Assembly (NCBI GenBank): GCA_017467865.1
Contig: JAFUKG010000020.1
Location: 1 to 64,000 of the forward strand
Source: Clostridia bacterium
GTDB lineage: Bacteria; Bacillota; Clostridia; Oscillospirales; SIG627
Direction: 5' to 3'
Length of the DNA: 64,000 nt
In this document: positions 22,388 through 29,517 of the stretch, piece by piece
Position numbering within the stretch: position 1 is the first letter of the stretch
Layout: the number at the start of each line of letters is the position of its first letter
The notes under the pieces: generated by a model
Told to the model about the DNA's origin: nothing
Databases searched by the model: none
The model's input: the letters and a program-made list of their open reading frames with translations, nothing else
Translations under genes and position numbers: made by a program

Positions 22388-23674
22388 TTAAGATGAAACT
22401 TCTACTATTTTTTCATAAATATAGGTGTTGTCATAGGCTCCCGCAAAGGTGTCCGCCTTAACACCTTTAGCCCAGAGTCCCACGGGTGATGCAGTATGGT
22501 AAAAGGTAGTAAAATCAATTCCTGCGCGGTGGGAAAGAAGTCTCAGCACCTGAACGGTGAGAGGCGTCTTATCGGAAAAATCTACCCAATCACGTTTAGT
22601 ATATGCCCCTGTACCCGCCTTTGTTAACTCATAGGCATAGGAAAGAAGCTCTTTTTCATATGCCGTCAGGTCACTAAGCCCGAAGAGATAAGCTATATCC
22701 GAGAGCACCGCCTCAAGGTCGGGCTTCTTTTCAAGGTAAACCGACACGTATTCGCTTTCAAAACGGCTGTAAGATATTTTTTGATTCAAGAGAACCTCGG
22801 GATACATTTCATATTCGGTAGGGTTATACCCCAGAGTCAATCCGCCCGTTTCGTGGTCGGCAGTAACTATAATAAGTGTTTCATCGGGGTGCTCACCGTA
22901 AAATTCGAGAGCAATTTTCACCGCCTCGTCAAAGGCTTCTATTTCACGGATTGCAGTATATGCGTCGTTCATATGGCAGGCGGAGTCAATTCTGCCCCCC
23001 TCGCACATTATGAAAAAGCCCTCTTCGGAGTATAGCTTTTTAACAGTCTCTTCAAGGTAATCGGCAAGGGATTTTTCATGGGGCTTTCTATCAATCTCAA
23101 AGGGCAGAAACCCCTCGCCGTTTGTTAAAATGCGCTCTCCTGCCATATCATAAAGGTTTCCCTTGTCCCCATCGGGCTCAAGGAAGCCTGCCCCCGCGAA
23201 AAAGTCTACTTTTGACTCACAGAAATCAAGTCCTATTTCGTAATAATTGTATCTCGACTCATTATGAGCGTAAAAGGCGGCGGGTGTTGCGTGATTTACA
23301 GCTTGTGAGGAAACGAGCCCCACCTTCATATTCTTTTTCTTGAAAAAGTCTGTGAGCGTTTTTACCTTTTTACCATTGCCGTCAACACCTACGTAGTGAG
23401 ATTTCGTTTTTTCTCCCGACGCCATGGCGGTAGCGGAAGAAGCGGAGTCGGTAATCTCGGAGGAAAGGTTATGAGTAGTCACCGAGCCGAAGGTATCGAA
23501 ATCGTTAAAGGAGAGGTCAATGCCTGCATACTCGGTAAGAGCAACTGCATTCATCCCCATACCGTCGCCCACAAACATAAATATATATTTCGGTGTCCCC
23601 TCTCCCACATCGTTACATGAAGAAAGAGGCAAAATAAATATAAAACATAAAATAAGCGCTATTATTTTTTTCAT
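22388..23674 (-). CDS. Alkaline phosphatase lipoprotein
   Basis: The product has 428 residues, starting at the ATG at 23674 that follows TTGCAGGAGAATTTT; a TTG five codons upstream overlaps the RBS and is rejected. Lipobox PLSSC (Cys20). The PhoA-type core is visible: FVGDGMGMNAV, nucleophile Ser in TDSASSATAMASG, metal-binding HATPAAFYAH, EGGRIDSACH and TADHETGG, then a C-terminal His region (HTASPVGLWAKG). It releases phosphate from organic esters at the outer face of the membrane. It is monocistronic, upstream of the MFS/cysK-like operon. Confidence 0.88.
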   Translation of the reverse strand: MKKIIALILCFIFILPLSSCNDVGEGTPKYIFMFVGDGMGMNAVALTEYAGIDLSFNDFDTFGSVTTHNLSSEITDSASSATAMASGEKTKSHYVGVDGNGKKVKTLTDFFKKKNMKVGLVSSQAVNHATPAAFYAHNESRYNYYEIGLDFCESKVDFFAGAGFLEPDGDKGNLYDMAGERILTNGEGFLPFEIDRKPHEKSLADYLEETVKKLYSEEGFFIMCEGGRIDSACHMNDAYTAIREIEAFDEAVKIALEFYGEHPDETLIIVTADHETGGLTLGYNPTEYEMYPEVLLNQKISYSRFESEYVSVYLEKKPDLEAVLSDIAYLFGLSDLTAYEKELLSYAYELTKAGTGAYTKRDWVDFSDKTPLTVQVLRLLSHRAGIDFTTFYHTASPVGLWAKGVKADTFAGAYDNTYIYEKIVEVSS

Positions 23675-23781
23675 AAAATTCTCCTGCAAATTCCGTCAGT
23701 AATTTATATCGCTGAGTTTGCCTTGCAAACTCATTCTATCACAACCCATCCGCATTTTCAACACAATTTTTTCGACTTCTA

Positions 23782-23810
23782 TTGACAAAGCTACCCTTCC
23801 GTTATATAAT
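23782..23810 (+). promoter_or_regulatory. Promoter of the nucleobase permease gene
   Basis: TTGACA (23782-23787) and TATAAT (23805-23810) with a 17-bp spacer. It sits ~130 bp upstream of the start, which leaves a long regulated leader. Confidence 0.8.
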
Positions 23811-23820
23811 TGAATGATGT

Positions 23821-23898
23821 CTGGTAAGTCTTGAGCACAACCGCTATGCAAGATTTGGTTCAGAAAAATTAAGTCTTGCTTATGCAAGGCTGTTTTTT
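23821..23898 (+). promoter_or_regulatory. Attenuator leader with mutually exclusive stems
   Basis: Four segments alternate: AAGTCTTG (23826-23833), CAAGATTT (23849-23856), AAGTCTTG (23871-23878) and GCAAGGCT (23884-23891) followed by GTTTTTTT. Segments 1:2 and 3:4 pair, with 3:4 a classic terminator. Segments 2:3 also pair perfectly apart from a G-U and would remove the terminator. The first stem has a 15-base loop (AGCACAACCGCTATG). No PyrR-type AGAGAGG loop or purine aptamer is seen. Confidence 0.65.
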
Positions 23899-23937
23899 TA
23901 GGCTCTACCAAAAAAATTAAGAAGGAGATTTTCTTAT

Positions 23938-25314
23938 ATGAAACTCATCTACAACGTTAAAGACAAACCCTCGTTCGGTCAGATTATTGTCTTTGCCATT
24001 CAGCAGCTTCTTGCTATTATGGCGGCAACAATCGCAGTTCCCGCAATCGTAGGTAACGGTATGACCGCATCGGCAGCACTCTTCGGTGCAGGTGCAGGTA
24101 CTATTATCTATCAGCTTTTCACTAAGTTCAGAAGCCCTGTTTTCCTTGGCTCATCCTTTGCATTTATCGGCTCAATGGTAACAGCCTTTGCAGGAGCTAT
24201 GTCGGCAGCACTCGGATTCCTTGGAATTATCGTCGGTGCTATCCTTGCAGGTCTTGTATACGTGGTTATCGCTATCATTATCAAGCTTGTAGGAGTTAAG
24301 TGGATAAACAAGCTTATGCCTCCCGTTGTTATCGGTCCTACCGTTGCACTCATCGGTCTTTCCCTTGCAGGCGCGGCTATCAAGGACGTATTCTCCTACG
24401 GTCCTCAGGACGGCAACGGCTCATTCATCATGACCTCTAACATCTGGGTTTCATTTGTATGTGCCCTTGTTACATTTGCAGTTGTTACTCTTTGCTCGGT
24501 TTACGGCAAGAAGATGGCACGTCTCATCCCCTTCATCATTGGTATCCTTGCAGGCTATGCAGTAGCTCTTGTGTTCACTCTCATTGGTAATGCAACGGGA
24601 AATGCATCTCTTTGCATCATCGACTTTGCTCCCTTCAAGGCACTTGTTGAGGGCGGCGTTACACTTTCTACCTTCCTTGCAGTTCCCGAATTTACATTCA
24701 TTGAAGCACTCAAGGGCATCAAGGAGATTGACGGCTCATACTTCGCAACAGTTGCAGTTGCTTACGTCCCCGTTGCTTTCGTTGTATTCGCAGAGCACAT
24801 TGCAGACCACAAGAACCTTTCATCTATCATTGAGTCTGACCTTCTCGAGGATCCCGGTCTTGACAGAACTCTTCTCGGTGACGGTGTAGGCTCTATGGTT
24901 GGTGCATTCTTCGGCGGTTGTCCCAACACTACCTACGGTGAGTCAGTAGGCTGTGTTGCTATCACAAAGAACGCTTCCGTTGTAACAATAACTGCTACCG
25001 CTATCATGTCAATGCTTATCGCATTCATCTCACCCTTCGTTGCATTCCTTGATTCTATTCCCGGCTGTGTAATGGGCGGTGTATGTATCACTCTTTACGG
25101 CTTTATCGCAGTATCGGGTCTTAAGATGATTCAGAAGGTTGACCTTGAAAACAATGCAAACCTCTTCACAGTAGCAGCTATCCTTATCCCCGGTATCGGC
25201 GGTATGGCTATGGCTATCGGTAAGGTAACAATCACTTCTATCGCTTGTTCCCTTATCCTTGGTATCCTTACAAACGTAATGCTTTCCAAGAAGAAGGCTG
25301 ACACAGAGGAATAA
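23938..25314 (+). CDS. NCS2 nucleobase permease (uracil/xanthine type)
   Basis: A 458-residue membrane protein with about 14 hydrophobic segments. It shows the NCS2 signatures VVFAEHIADHKNLSSI (catalytic-site Glu region) and FFGGCPNTTYGESVGCVAITKNASV (NTTYGE motif). Together with PVVIGPTVALIGLSLA, this fits proton-coupled uracil permeases (UraA/PyrP). It is expressed from a consensus promoter through an attenuator leader, so expression is likely tuned by nucleobase or nucleotide supply. AAGGAGA precedes the ATG. Confidence 0.88.
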   Translation: MKLIYNVKDKPSFGQIIVFAIQQLLAIMAATIAVPAIVGNGMTASAALFGAGAGTIIYQLFTKFRSPVFLGSSFAFIGSMVTAFAGAMSAALGFLGIIVGAILAGLVYVVIAIIIKLVGVKWINKLMPPVVIGPTVALIGLSLAGAAIKDVFSYGPQDGNGSFIMTSNIWVSFVCALVTFAVVTLCSVYGKKMARLIPFIIGILAGYAVALVFTLIGNATGNASLCIIDFAPFKALVEGGVTLSTFLAVPEFTFIEALKGIKEIDGSYFATVAVAYVPVAFVVFAEHIADHKNLSSIIESDLLEDPGLDRTLLGDGVGSMVGAFFGGCPNTTYGESVGCVAITKNASVVTITATAIMSMLIAFISPFVAFLDSIPGCVMGGVCITLYGFIAVSGLKMIQKVDLENNANLFTVAAILIPGIGGMAMAIGKVTITSIACSLILGILTNVMLSKKKADTEE

Positions 25315-25335
25315 TTCTTCCTGTCCATAAAGATT

Positions 25336-25366
25336 AAGGCTTCGGTTAAAACCGAAGCCTTTTTTG
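25336..25366. terminator. Bidirectional terminator between permease and DnaC-like genes
   Basis: AAGGCTTCGGTT / AACCGAAGCCTT with loop AA and T runs in the plus direction. It serves the two converging genes. Confidence 0.8.
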
Positions 25367-25370
25367 TTTC

Positions 25371-26327
25371 TTATCTATTCTTTTGTCCTCTTAAATCCTT
25401 GCCCTCGAAGAAATACAAATCGTATTCTCCAAGCAGTCTTGACGCAATTCTGTTGTCGTAATTTGCACTAATGCCCTTGCCGTCAAGGTTTGTGGAAACG
25501 ATGACGGGCTTACCCGAAATGAGTCTTGTGTTTATAAGGGTGTAGAAATAGGAAACCGAGTTTTTAGTGCGCACCTCGGCACCAAGGTCGTCAATAATAA
25601 GTAAGTCACAGTCAAAATATCTGTCGCTGACGGGCTTTTCGTCATCCCTTAAAAAGCGCTCTCTTTCAAAGGTGGAAATAATATTCTGTGCGCTGTCGTA
25701 ATAAACCGAAAATCCCTTTTCTATAACTACCTTTGCAACTGCGGCGGACAAGTGGGTCTTTCCAAGACCTGTTGAGCCCATAATAATCAGAGACTTGGTT
25801 GTACTCTCCGAGAACTCCTCGGCGTATTGCTTTAAGCCCTTAAAGTTCTTAGCGGCTAAGTTTCTCTTTTCTCCGAATTCGTAAAGGGATAAGTCAAAGT
25901 TTTCAAAGGTGTGGCTTTCAAGATATTTTCCGATACCCGAATTTTTATAGCTTCTCTGTCTGACGGTCTTTTTCAGGCAGTCACACATCTTTATACCCAC
26001 ATAGCCTGTGTCCGAGCATTTCTCGCATTCGTATTTCACGTCGGTATAATGCTCGTCAAGTCCGAGGGCGAGAAGTCTGTCCTTCTTTTCGGCACGAAGA
26101 AGAGCGAGCTTGTTCTGAAGCCTCTTGTATTCCGCTTCTCTCTTTTCGTCGCCAAGCAGAGCGGCACCGAAAATTTCCATGCCTATTCCCGACAGCTCTC
26201 GGTCTATTTCTTCTATTCTTTTGTCCTTTGCCCAAACGAGCCTTGAGCGCTCATCGGCGTCATTTCTTGCTTTCTCCGCCTTGTTTTTATATAATTCAAA
26301 AACGCTGAGCTCTGTTTTATCACTCAT
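25371..26327 (-). CDS. DnaC/DnaI-type helicase loader ATPase
   Basis: A 318-residue AAA+ protein. A zinc-binding stretch CEKCSDTGYVGIKMCDCLKK (residues ~108-127) precedes the ATPase. Walker A is GSTGLGKTHLSAAVAK, Walker B is LLIIDDLGAE, sensor region VIVSTNLD, and the arginine-finger end is NRIASRLLG. This matches DnaI/DnaC, which load the replicative helicase at origins and restarted forks. It follows the DnaD-like gene with a 15-bp gap; the pair is common in Clostridia. Confidence 0.88.
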   Translation of the reverse strand: MSDKTELSVFELYKNKAEKARNDADERSRLVWAKDKRIEEIDRELSGIGMEIFGAALLGDEKREAEYKRLQNKLALLRAEKKDRLLALGLDEHYTDVKYECEKCSDTGYVGIKMCDCLKKTVRQRSYKNSGIGKYLESHTFENFDLSLYEFGEKRNLAAKNFKGLKQYAEEFSESTTKSLIIMGSTGLGKTHLSAAVAKVVIEKGFSVYYDSAQNIISTFERERFLRDDEKPVSDRYFDCDLLIIDDLGAEVRTKNSVSYFYTLINTRLISGKPVIVSTNLDGKGISANYDNRIASRLLGEYDLYFFEGKDLRGQKNR

Positions 26328-26342
26328 TTTTAAAACTTCCTT

Positions 26343-27281
26343 TTATCGGTTTTTTGCCTTTTCCAAGGCAGCCTTGAAAAATTCATCGGGGTCAAAGCCG
26401 TCGCTGATGACAGAGGGTTTCTTATCTCCCGTCTCTACCTCGCCCACCGACTCAAAGCCCGAGGACTTCCAGTTTTCAAGAATTTTGTTCATATAACTCA
26501 TATTCGGCTGGCTTTTTGTGCCCTCAACAGTTCTTTCAAAGGCGTGCGTTATCATATCCCACGAAAAGCCCATAGCCTGCCAGGAAGATACAAACACCTT
26601 TTCCTTTTGGGTCAAGGCTCTCTTTCCAAGTCCGAAAAGGTCTCTTATCTTTCCTTCAAAGCCAAGATATTTCTTTCTATTCATTATGTACTCTTCGGCT
26701 TTTTCGTAAGTATTTATATCCTTATCGGCAAAATCCATCAAAAGCTTTTCAACGTATCTGAGCGACCCCTTACCCTCGGAGGCACAATGCTCGATTGTAA
26801 GCATTATCACGTCATAGGGCATACAAAGATATTCATGGAAGGAGTAAAGCGTTGCTATATCAGACTGGTTTAAGGACTTGCCAAGTCTCCTTGAGGCATA
26901 CTCGTAAAGCTCCTTGAATTCTCCCTTTTCACTAACGTCTGCAAGCTCCTGCGCCTTATATGAGGGACGGGCGGGAACGTGAGCGCTTAGGTCTGCCTTT
27001 TCACTCTTTCTTGAAGAGGGCTTTTCGATAAGTCCTGCACCTCTGAGGAATGCAAGCCCCTCGGAAAAATCCGACTCGGTCAGCCCAAAATCACGAACCT
27101 TTTCAAAGAGCTCTTCCTCGGAGATATAGTCCTCTCCAAGCTCAAGAGAAGAAAGAACTATAAATATTTTCAGCTCTCCCTCTCCCGCTTCCGAAAGCCT
27201 TGCCAAAAGCTTTTTGGGCAAAACGAAGGTATCTGACATAAGCTTGTTTTTTATTCTGAAACTGCTTTTGGAAATGCTCAC
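26343..27281 (-). CDS. DnaD-domain primosomal protein
   Basis: A 312-residue protein starting at a GTG (27281) preceded by AAGGAG; an internal ATG at 27239 has no RBS. An N-terminal winged-helix part (SFRIKNKLMSDTFVLPKKLL) is followed by two DnaB/DnaD repeat modules: LYEYASRRLGKSLNQSDIATL with YDVIMLTIEHC, and FGLGKRALTQKEKVFVSSW with WDMITHAFERT. It remodels DNA and recruits the helicase loader in initiation. First gene of the DnaD/DnaC operon. Confidence 0.88.
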   Translation of the reverse strand: MSISKSSFRIKNKLMSDTFVLPKKLLARLSEAGEGELKIFIVLSSLELGEDYISEEELFEKVRDFGLTESDFSEGLAFLRGAGLIEKPSSRKSEKADLSAHVPARPSYKAQELADVSEKGEFKELYEYASRRLGKSLNQSDIATLYSFHEYLCMPYDVIMLTIEHCASEGKGSLRYVEKLLMDFADKDINTYEKAEEYIMNRKKYLGFEGKIRDLFGLGKRALTQKEKVFVSSWQAMGFSWDMITHAFERTVEGTKSQPNMSYMNKILENWKSSGFESVGEVETGDKKPSVISDGFDPDEFFKAALEKAKNR

Positions 27282-27310
27282 GTTAACGCTCCTTAAAATT
27301 TAGTATATCT

Positions 27311-27339
27311 ATGATAACCCATTTTTCGCTCTAAGTCAA
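27311..27339 (-). promoter_or_regulatory. Promoter of the DnaD/DnaC-like operon
   Basis: The minus-strand -35 TTGACT (27334-27339) and -10 TATCAT (27311-27316) have a 17-bp spacer. Confidence 0.7.
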
Positions 27340-27400
27340 GATTGAGTTTTTTTGAATAAGAGAAAAAACTGCGAGTAAACTATTTTATGAGGTGATAGTT

Positions 27401-28390
27401 TTGAAAGCAGTAATTCTTGCAGGCGGTGAGGGTCAAAGACTCAGACCCCTTACAAAAACCCGCCCCAAGCCCCTTATGCGCATTGGTGACCGTGCCATAA
27501 TTGATATAATGATAGAAAGACTTGCCCTTCACGGAATAAAAGAGACGGCAATAACTCTTGGCTACAAGGGCGAGGACATAAAGGCAGAACTTGGAGACAG
27601 CAGACACGGCGTAAAAATAAGCTACTTTGAAGAAAAGGTGCCTCTCGGCACGGCAGGGTCAGTGAAAAACTGCCGTGGCTTCGTCGAGGGAAATACCCTC
27701 ATTCTCAGCGGAGACGCTCTGACAGACGTGGACTTTACGTCGCTTCTTAGCTTTCATAAGGAGAAAAACGCCCGTGTTACCCTCACTCTTACCCCTCGGC
27801 GCAATCCTTCCCTTTACGGAGTGGTAAAGCTTAGAGAAGACGGTAAGGTTTCAAGCTTTCTCGAAAAGCCCCCGCTCCCCAAAAACGCCGAAGCACTTGT
27901 GAACTGCGGAATATATATCATAAAAAAAGATGTGGTGGAAAAAATTCCCGAAAACACCTTTTACGATTTTGCCCGAGACCTTTTTCCCAATGAAGAAGAG
28001 CTCTACGGCTTTATAACAAAGGACTTCTGGTGTGATATAGGCTCCTTTTCGGAATACCGCCGTTCAAACCTTATGACTCTCTCGGATACCTTTTTCGTTC
28101 ACCCCGTCATAGAGGAAAAACGAAAAAACGCCACCGTTACCCGAAGCGTCATCGGACAGCACTCAAGAATAATGAAGGGTGCAAGCGTCAGAGAATCGGT
28201 GGTAGGCAGACACACAAGAATAGGAGAACGCTGTGTCCTTGACGGGTGTATCCTGGGCGACGGCGTGACAGTAGGAGAAGGCGTCACCATCGGACGTGAC
28301 ACGGTGGTGGGCGACTTTGCCGTCCTCGGCGACGGCGCCATTCTCACACAAGGACAGAGAATAGAGCCGTATAGCGTCTTTATGGGATAG
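27401..28390 (+). CDS. Sugar-nucleotidyltransferase with beta-helix domain
   Basis: The 329-residue product is taken to start at a TTG at 27401, seven bases after GAGGTG; an in-frame GTG at 27392 lies inside that RBS. The N-terminal domain is MKAVILAGGEGQRLRPLT with TRPKPLMRIGDR (nucleotide-sugar pyrophosphorylase signature), GTAGSVKNC and LSGDALTDVDF. The C-terminal ~90 residues show hexapeptide repeats (VIGQHSRIMKGASVRESVVG, then GDGVTVGEGVTIGRDTVVG) of a left-handed beta-helix. It probably makes an NDP-hexose such as GDP-mannose for cell-surface glycans. Single gene, ended by a strong terminator. Confidence 0.85.
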   Translation: MKAVILAGGEGQRLRPLTKTRPKPLMRIGDRAIIDIMIERLALHGIKETAITLGYKGEDIKAELGDSRHGVKISYFEEKVPLGTAGSVKNCRGFVEGNTLILSGDALTDVDFTSLLSFHKEKNARVTLTLTPRRNPSLYGVVKLREDGKVSSFLEKPPLPKNAEALVNCGIYIIKKDVVEKIPENTFYDFARDLFPNEEELYGFITKDFWCDIGSFSEYRRSNLMTLSDTFFVHPVIEEKRKNATVTRSVIGQHSRIMKGASVRESVVGRHTRIGERCVLDGCILGDGVTVGEGVTIGRDTVVGDFAVLGDGAILTQGQRIEPYSVFMG

Positions 28391-28394
28391 CCTA

Positions 28395-28436
28395 AAAAAT
28401 GCAGAATGCAAAATGCAAAGTTAAGAATTAAGGTAA
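28395..28436. repeat. Heptamer repeat, short copy
   Basis: GCAGAATGCAAAATGCAAAG then TTAAGAATTAAGGTAAA; a short, left-end-only member of the intergenic repeat family. Confidence 0.55.
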
Positions 28437-28466
28437 AAAAGGTGCAGGAAATTCCTGCACCTTTTC
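28437..28466 (+). terminator. Terminator after the nucleotidyltransferase
   Basis: AAAAGGTGCAGG / CCTGCACCTTTT with loop AAATT. Confidence 0.8.
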
Positions 28467-28504
28467 TTCAAATTTTGACAAAGGTATTAAAAAAATGAGT
28501 CAAG

Positions 28505-28515
28505 TGATATATAAT
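28505..28515 (+). promoter_or_regulatory. Putative extended -10 promoter of the small toxin RNA
   Basis: TATAAT (28510-28515) lies just before the proposed RNA start, with an overlapping TG-A-TATATA extended -10 reading (28505-28513). The -35 at the right distance is weak (TTAAAA); a TTGACA occurs at 28475 but too far upstream for a normal spacer. Confidence 0.4.
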
Positions 28516-28591
28516 ATCCGCAAGGTAAGACTTGAAACAGTGTAATAGCTGGGCGGTTATGCCATCATCTCTTTAAAAGGAGGTGATAGCT

Positions 28592-28663
28592 ATGGATGAA
28601 AATTACATAATAACTTTTATGATAATTTTATTGCTTTCGTTAGCATTGACCATAAAAAAATAA
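28592..28663 (+). CDS. 23-residue hydrophobic peptide, candidate type I toxin
   Basis: ATG GAT GAA to TAA encodes MDENYIITFMIILLLSLALTI followed by KK: a short acidic N-end, one membrane-spanning stretch and a lysine end, as in holin-like and TxpA/BsrG-type type I toxins. The RBS AAAGGAGGTGAT (28576-28587) is complementary to the 16S rRNA tail over 12 bases, much stronger than that of neighbours. The stop codon lies within a perfect 12-bp bidirectional terminator. A consensus antisense promoter faces it from downstream. No homologue is named here; the call rests on peptide character and locus architecture. Confidence 0.6.
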   Translation: MDENYIITFMIILLLSLALTIKK

Positions 28664-28696
28664 CGCCAGCCGACCAAAGCAATAGCGTTATTTTTT
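28655..28696. terminator. Bidirectional terminator shared by toxin mRNA and antisense RNA
   Basis: AAAAAATAACGC (28655-28666) pairs perfectly with GCGTTATTTTTT (28685-28696) around an 18-base loop, with T runs on both strands. Confidence 0.8.
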
Positions 28697-28742
28697 AATA
28701 ACAAACGTTTTGGCATAACCGTTGAAGGTCTTGCCTTTTTCT
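28655..28742 (-). ncRNA. Candidate antisense antitoxin RNA
   Basis: A consensus promoter (28749-28777, minus) would start an RNA near 28742. The RNA would run leftward through GGCAAGACCTT and ACGGTTATGCC and end at the shared terminator, giving ~85-90 nt. It overlaps the 3' end of the toxin mRNA. Its first 40 nt resemble the first 40 nt of the toxin mRNA (AAGGTAAGACTT and GCGGTTATGCC), because the two ends of the locus are inverted repeats. Confidence 0.5.
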
Positions 28743-28748
28743 GTCTTT

Positions 28749-28777
28749 ATTGTAAACCATAAAAAGAGTTTTGTCAA
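28749..28777 (-). promoter_or_regulatory. Consensus promoter of the antisense RNA
   Basis: The minus-strand -35 TTGACA (28772-28777) and -10 TACAAT (28749-28754) have a 17-bp spacer. No protein-coding frame follows it, which favours a non-coding RNA. Confidence 0.75.
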
Positions 28778-29064
28778 CCGATTGGAATAAATTTAATGTT
28801 GCATTGTTTTAAAAGGGTTTCCGTTATGAATTTAGTTCCAAAGGATACACCCTCTATAAAAGCATCTTTTTCCAATTCGCTTTGCAGGGCATAAATGCTG
28901 TCGGTAAATTCATTAAAAAAAAGCTTTTGATTTTCATTTAACATTTCTAAAAGCATATCAAATTTTGATACAATTATACTTTGCATTCCCTGATGCTTTT
29001 TGGAAAGGATAGCTGATTTTTCTATTTGATAGTCAAACCATAATTCTTCAAGCAGCGTTTTCAT
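28774..29064 (-). CDS. DUF6809-like small protein
   Basis: The 96-residue product starts at the ATG at 29064 (MKTLLEELWFDYQ) preceded by AAAAGGAG; an upstream in-frame codon has no RBS. Mostly helical, with KLFFNEFTDSIYALQSEL and EKDAFIEGVSFGTKFITET. The pattern of a short start, a central helical linker and an F-xx-G-F/V-xx-G-xK/R end resembles DUF6809 proteins, which often sit beside XRE regulators in Clostridia. Function unknown. It is divergent from an XRE gene and its stop overlaps the -35 of the antisense promoter. Confidence 0.6.
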   Translation of the reverse strand: MKTLLEELWFDYQIEKSAILSKKHQGMQSIIVSKFDMLLEMLNENQKLFFNEFTDSIYALQSELEKDAFIEGVSFGTKFITETLLKQCNIKFIPIG

Positions 29065-29191
29065 AAAATTAACTCCTTTTCTTTTTAATATTATTATAGT
29101 CCACATATGAACTAAAGTTAAGCGTTTTTAGTCTATTTGTGATATTATCTTTATAATAATAGTTTTAGAATTATAAGAAGAGGCTTATTTT

Positions 29192-29407
29192 ATGAATAGA
29201 TATCAAAGATTAAAAGACTTGAGAGAAGATGCAGAAAAAAGCCAAAAAGAAATAGCTGATATAATTGGAACAAGTCAATCCTATTATGCGCAATATGAAA
29301 AAGGCAAAAGAGCAATACCTTTTGACAGAGTTATAATATTGGCAAAATATTACAACGTATCTCTCGATTATATAGCAGGACTTACAAATAATAAAAATGT
29401 ATTATGA
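29192..29407 (+). CDS. XRE-family HTH regulator
   Basis: A 71-residue protein, essentially one Cro/C1 helix-turn-helix: RLKDLREDAEKSQKEIADII, recognition GTSQSYYAQYEKGKRAIPFD, then VIILAKYYNVSLDYIAGLT. An AAGAGG-type RBS. It is divergent from the DUF6809-like gene, which it may regulate. The intergenic region carries TATAAT boxes on both strands (29153 and, on minus, ~29094). Confidence 0.85.
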   Translation: MNRYQRLKDLREDAEKSQKEIADIIGTSQSYYAQYEKGKRAIPFDRVIILAKYYNVSLDYIAGLTNNKNVL

Positions 29408-29408
29408 A

Positions 29409-29445
29409 AAGGAAGAGTTTGAACAAAAAGTTCAAACTCTTCCTT
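29409..29445 (+). terminator. Terminator after the XRE gene
   Basis: AAGGAAGAGTTTGAAC / GTTCAAACTCTTCCTT, 16-bp stem with loop AAAAA. Confidence 0.75.
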
Positions 29446-29479
29446 AATTCTGCATTCACCACTCTGCATTCTGCATTAA
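29446..29479. repeat. Heptamer repeat, short copy
   Basis: ATTCTGCATTC, CACTCTGCATTC, TGCATT units wedged between the XRE and phoH terminators; right-end-only member of the intergenic family. Confidence 0.6.
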
Positions 29480-29517
29480 AAAAAGCATTCAAAGTCTCAG
29501 GACTTTGAATGCTTTTT
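29480..29517. terminator. Terminator overlapping the phoH 3' end
   Basis: AAAAAGCATTCAAAGTC / GACTTTGAATGCTTTTT, 17-bp stem with loop TCAG. The phoH stop lies in the loop. Confidence 0.8.

Noticed and set aside
23821-23898. PyrR-binding attenuator or purine riboswitch
   Set aside because: The characteristic AGAGAGG loop and the purine three-way-junction motifs are absent, so only an unspecified attenuator is called.
27392-27400. GTG start for the sugar nucleotidyltransferase
   Set aside because: The GTG is inside the SD GAGGTG; the TTG at 27401 has correct spacing and gives the standard MKAVILAGG start.
28592-28663. Fst/par-type direct-repeat arrangement at the toxin locus
   Set aside because: The framing repeats are inverted on the DNA, not direct, so the two RNAs share rather than complement those segments; the locus cannot be a plain Fst copy.
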